Part shown: positions 63,513 through 64,000 of the stretch, one piece after another
Layout: each line of letters opens with the position of its first letter
How positions within the stretch are numbered: position 1 is the stretch's first letter
Source: an uncultured Verrucomicrobiales bacterium
GTDB lineage: Bacteria; Verrucomicrobiota; Verrucomicrobiia; Verrucomicrobiales; Akkermansiaceae
Reading direction: 5' to 3'
Assembly (NCBI GenBank): GCA_937944055.1
Contig: CALDZJ010000021.1
Span: forward strand, 1 to 64,000
Length of the DNA stretch: 64,000 bases
Program-made: the position numbers and the translations under genes
The notes under the pieces: generated by a model
Told to the model about the DNA's origin: nothing
Database searches by the model: none
What the model saw: only the letters and a program-made list of their open reading frames with translations

Positions 63513-64000
63513 TTACATATGAGGCGCGTTTCCAGTCTCCAGAACTCTTTCGCCCTCACTCCTCGCGATCACAAGCGCGCAGCAGCTATCGCCAAAGACA
63601 TTCACAGCAGTGCGGCTCATATCAAGCAGGCGATCCACCGCGAGGAGTGCGATCACGGCGGTCTCGGCACCGGGGATGTTAGAACTCGTCAGAATGATCA
63701 TGATCGCCACCAAAGAGGCCGACGGAATCCCCGCGACTCCCACGCTGGTGAGAAGCGCGCTGATCACGATCATGAATTGCGCAGCCATCAGGAGCTCAAC
63801 CCCCATAACCTGCGCCACGAAGATCACCGCAACGCATTCATAGAGCGCGGTGCCATCCATATTGACCGTGGCCCCGAGAGGCAGCGTGAAGCTGGAGGTG
63901 GCCTTAGAAACCCCAGCATTTTCTTGGATGCAGCGCATCGTGACCGGTAAGGTGGCTGAGGAAGAAGCGGTCGAGAACGCCGTCAGCAAAGCCGTCCGCA
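63513..64000 (-). CDS. Sodium:dicarboxylate symporter family protein (partial)
   Basis: The C-terminal ~162 residues of a glutamate/dicarboxylate:cation symporter; the start is beyond the right edge. [19 protein letters not shown] is the serine-rich re-entrant loop HP1, [16 protein letters not shown] the TM7 NMDGT motif, and [19 protein letters not shown] the HP2 loop; [19 protein letters not shown] is the TM8 substrate site with the Asp and Arg. All key residues are present. It reads away from the antiporter gene by 86 bases. Confidence 0.9.
   Translation of the reverse strand, partial: RTALLTAFSTASSSATLPVTMRCIQENAGVSKATSSFTLPLGATVNMDGTALYECVAVIFVAQVMGVELLMAAQFMIVISALLTSVGVAGIPSASLVAIMIILTSSNIPGAETAVIALLAVDRLLDMSRTAVNVFGDSCCALVIARSEGERVLETGNAPHM

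Overview
The window looks like a chromosomal segment of a Verrucomicrobiota bacterium (order Verrucomicrobiales is my best guess; genus not determinable). Reasons: a DUF1549/DUF1553 plus DUF1501 pair, a PEP-CTERM protein, a thrombospondin-3-repeat surface protein, a TIGR03643 protein, a YfbK-like anti-sigma protein, a planctomycete/verrucomicrobial-type Nramp-like transporter, and almost no Shine-Dalgarno sequences in front of the genes. Most ordinary genes (cstA, upp, sufT and others) end in TGA, so the host uses TGA as a stop.

Bases 1-5358 are the end of an integrated plasmid-like element next to a tRNA-Lys(UUU) gene. From the tRNA leftwards it carries a tyrosine recombinase with an 11-bp tandem array in front of it, a sigma-70-like factor overlapping a 61-residue charged protein, an origin with four 22-bp iterons plus an inverted copy, a Rep_3-type initiator gene, and a DUF4172 Fic protein. 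The rep gene is the most striking item: one uninterrupted 445-codon frame with eight in-frame TGA codons, no TAA or TAG and no frameshift, ending in TAA. TGA falls where tryptophan fits, beside seven ordinary TGG codons. It is either a UGA-recoded initiator or a very unusual pseudogene.

The rest is chromosomal housekeeping. 5.6-12.2 kb (+): mfd, a SurA-like foldase, coaD, cstA. 12.2-19.9 kb (-): DUF1549/DUF1501 proteins with a good promoter, a prepilin peptidase with an inserted domain, and a cytochrome-oxidase assembly cluster (heme O synthase, Cys-less Sco-like protein, Sco, DUF420 with an EF-hand loop). 20-28 kb: Nramp-like transporter, two exported proteins, SufT, anti-sigma/ECF sigma pair, LysM protein. 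28-41 kb (+): carA, purA, uppS, orphan NtrC-type regulator, upp, large TPR protein, 2-oxoacid:ferredoxin oxidoreductase korAB, serA.

40.7-51.2 kb: MTA phosphorylase, DUF368, monomeric isocitrate dehydrogenase, then TIGR02206 membrane protein, ispH, pyrD, ADP-ribosylglycohydrolase, TIGR03643, dxr and cdsA. With uppS this places three isoprenoid/lipid-carrier steps in the window. 51.3-64 kb: EF-hand/collagen-like exported protein, mscL, small exported proteins, outer-membrane barrel, U32 protease/hydroxylase, peroxiredoxin, rppH, azurin, LpxH-like phosphoesterase, rRNA methyltransferase, lgt, Ca/Na antiporter and the truncated end of a dicarboxylate symporter gene.

By eye the + strand changes from G-rich (mfd region) to C-rich (from about 16 kb on) regardless of gene direction, which suggests a replication-strand switch such as the terminus. 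All family assignments are from reading motifs; no database search was run.
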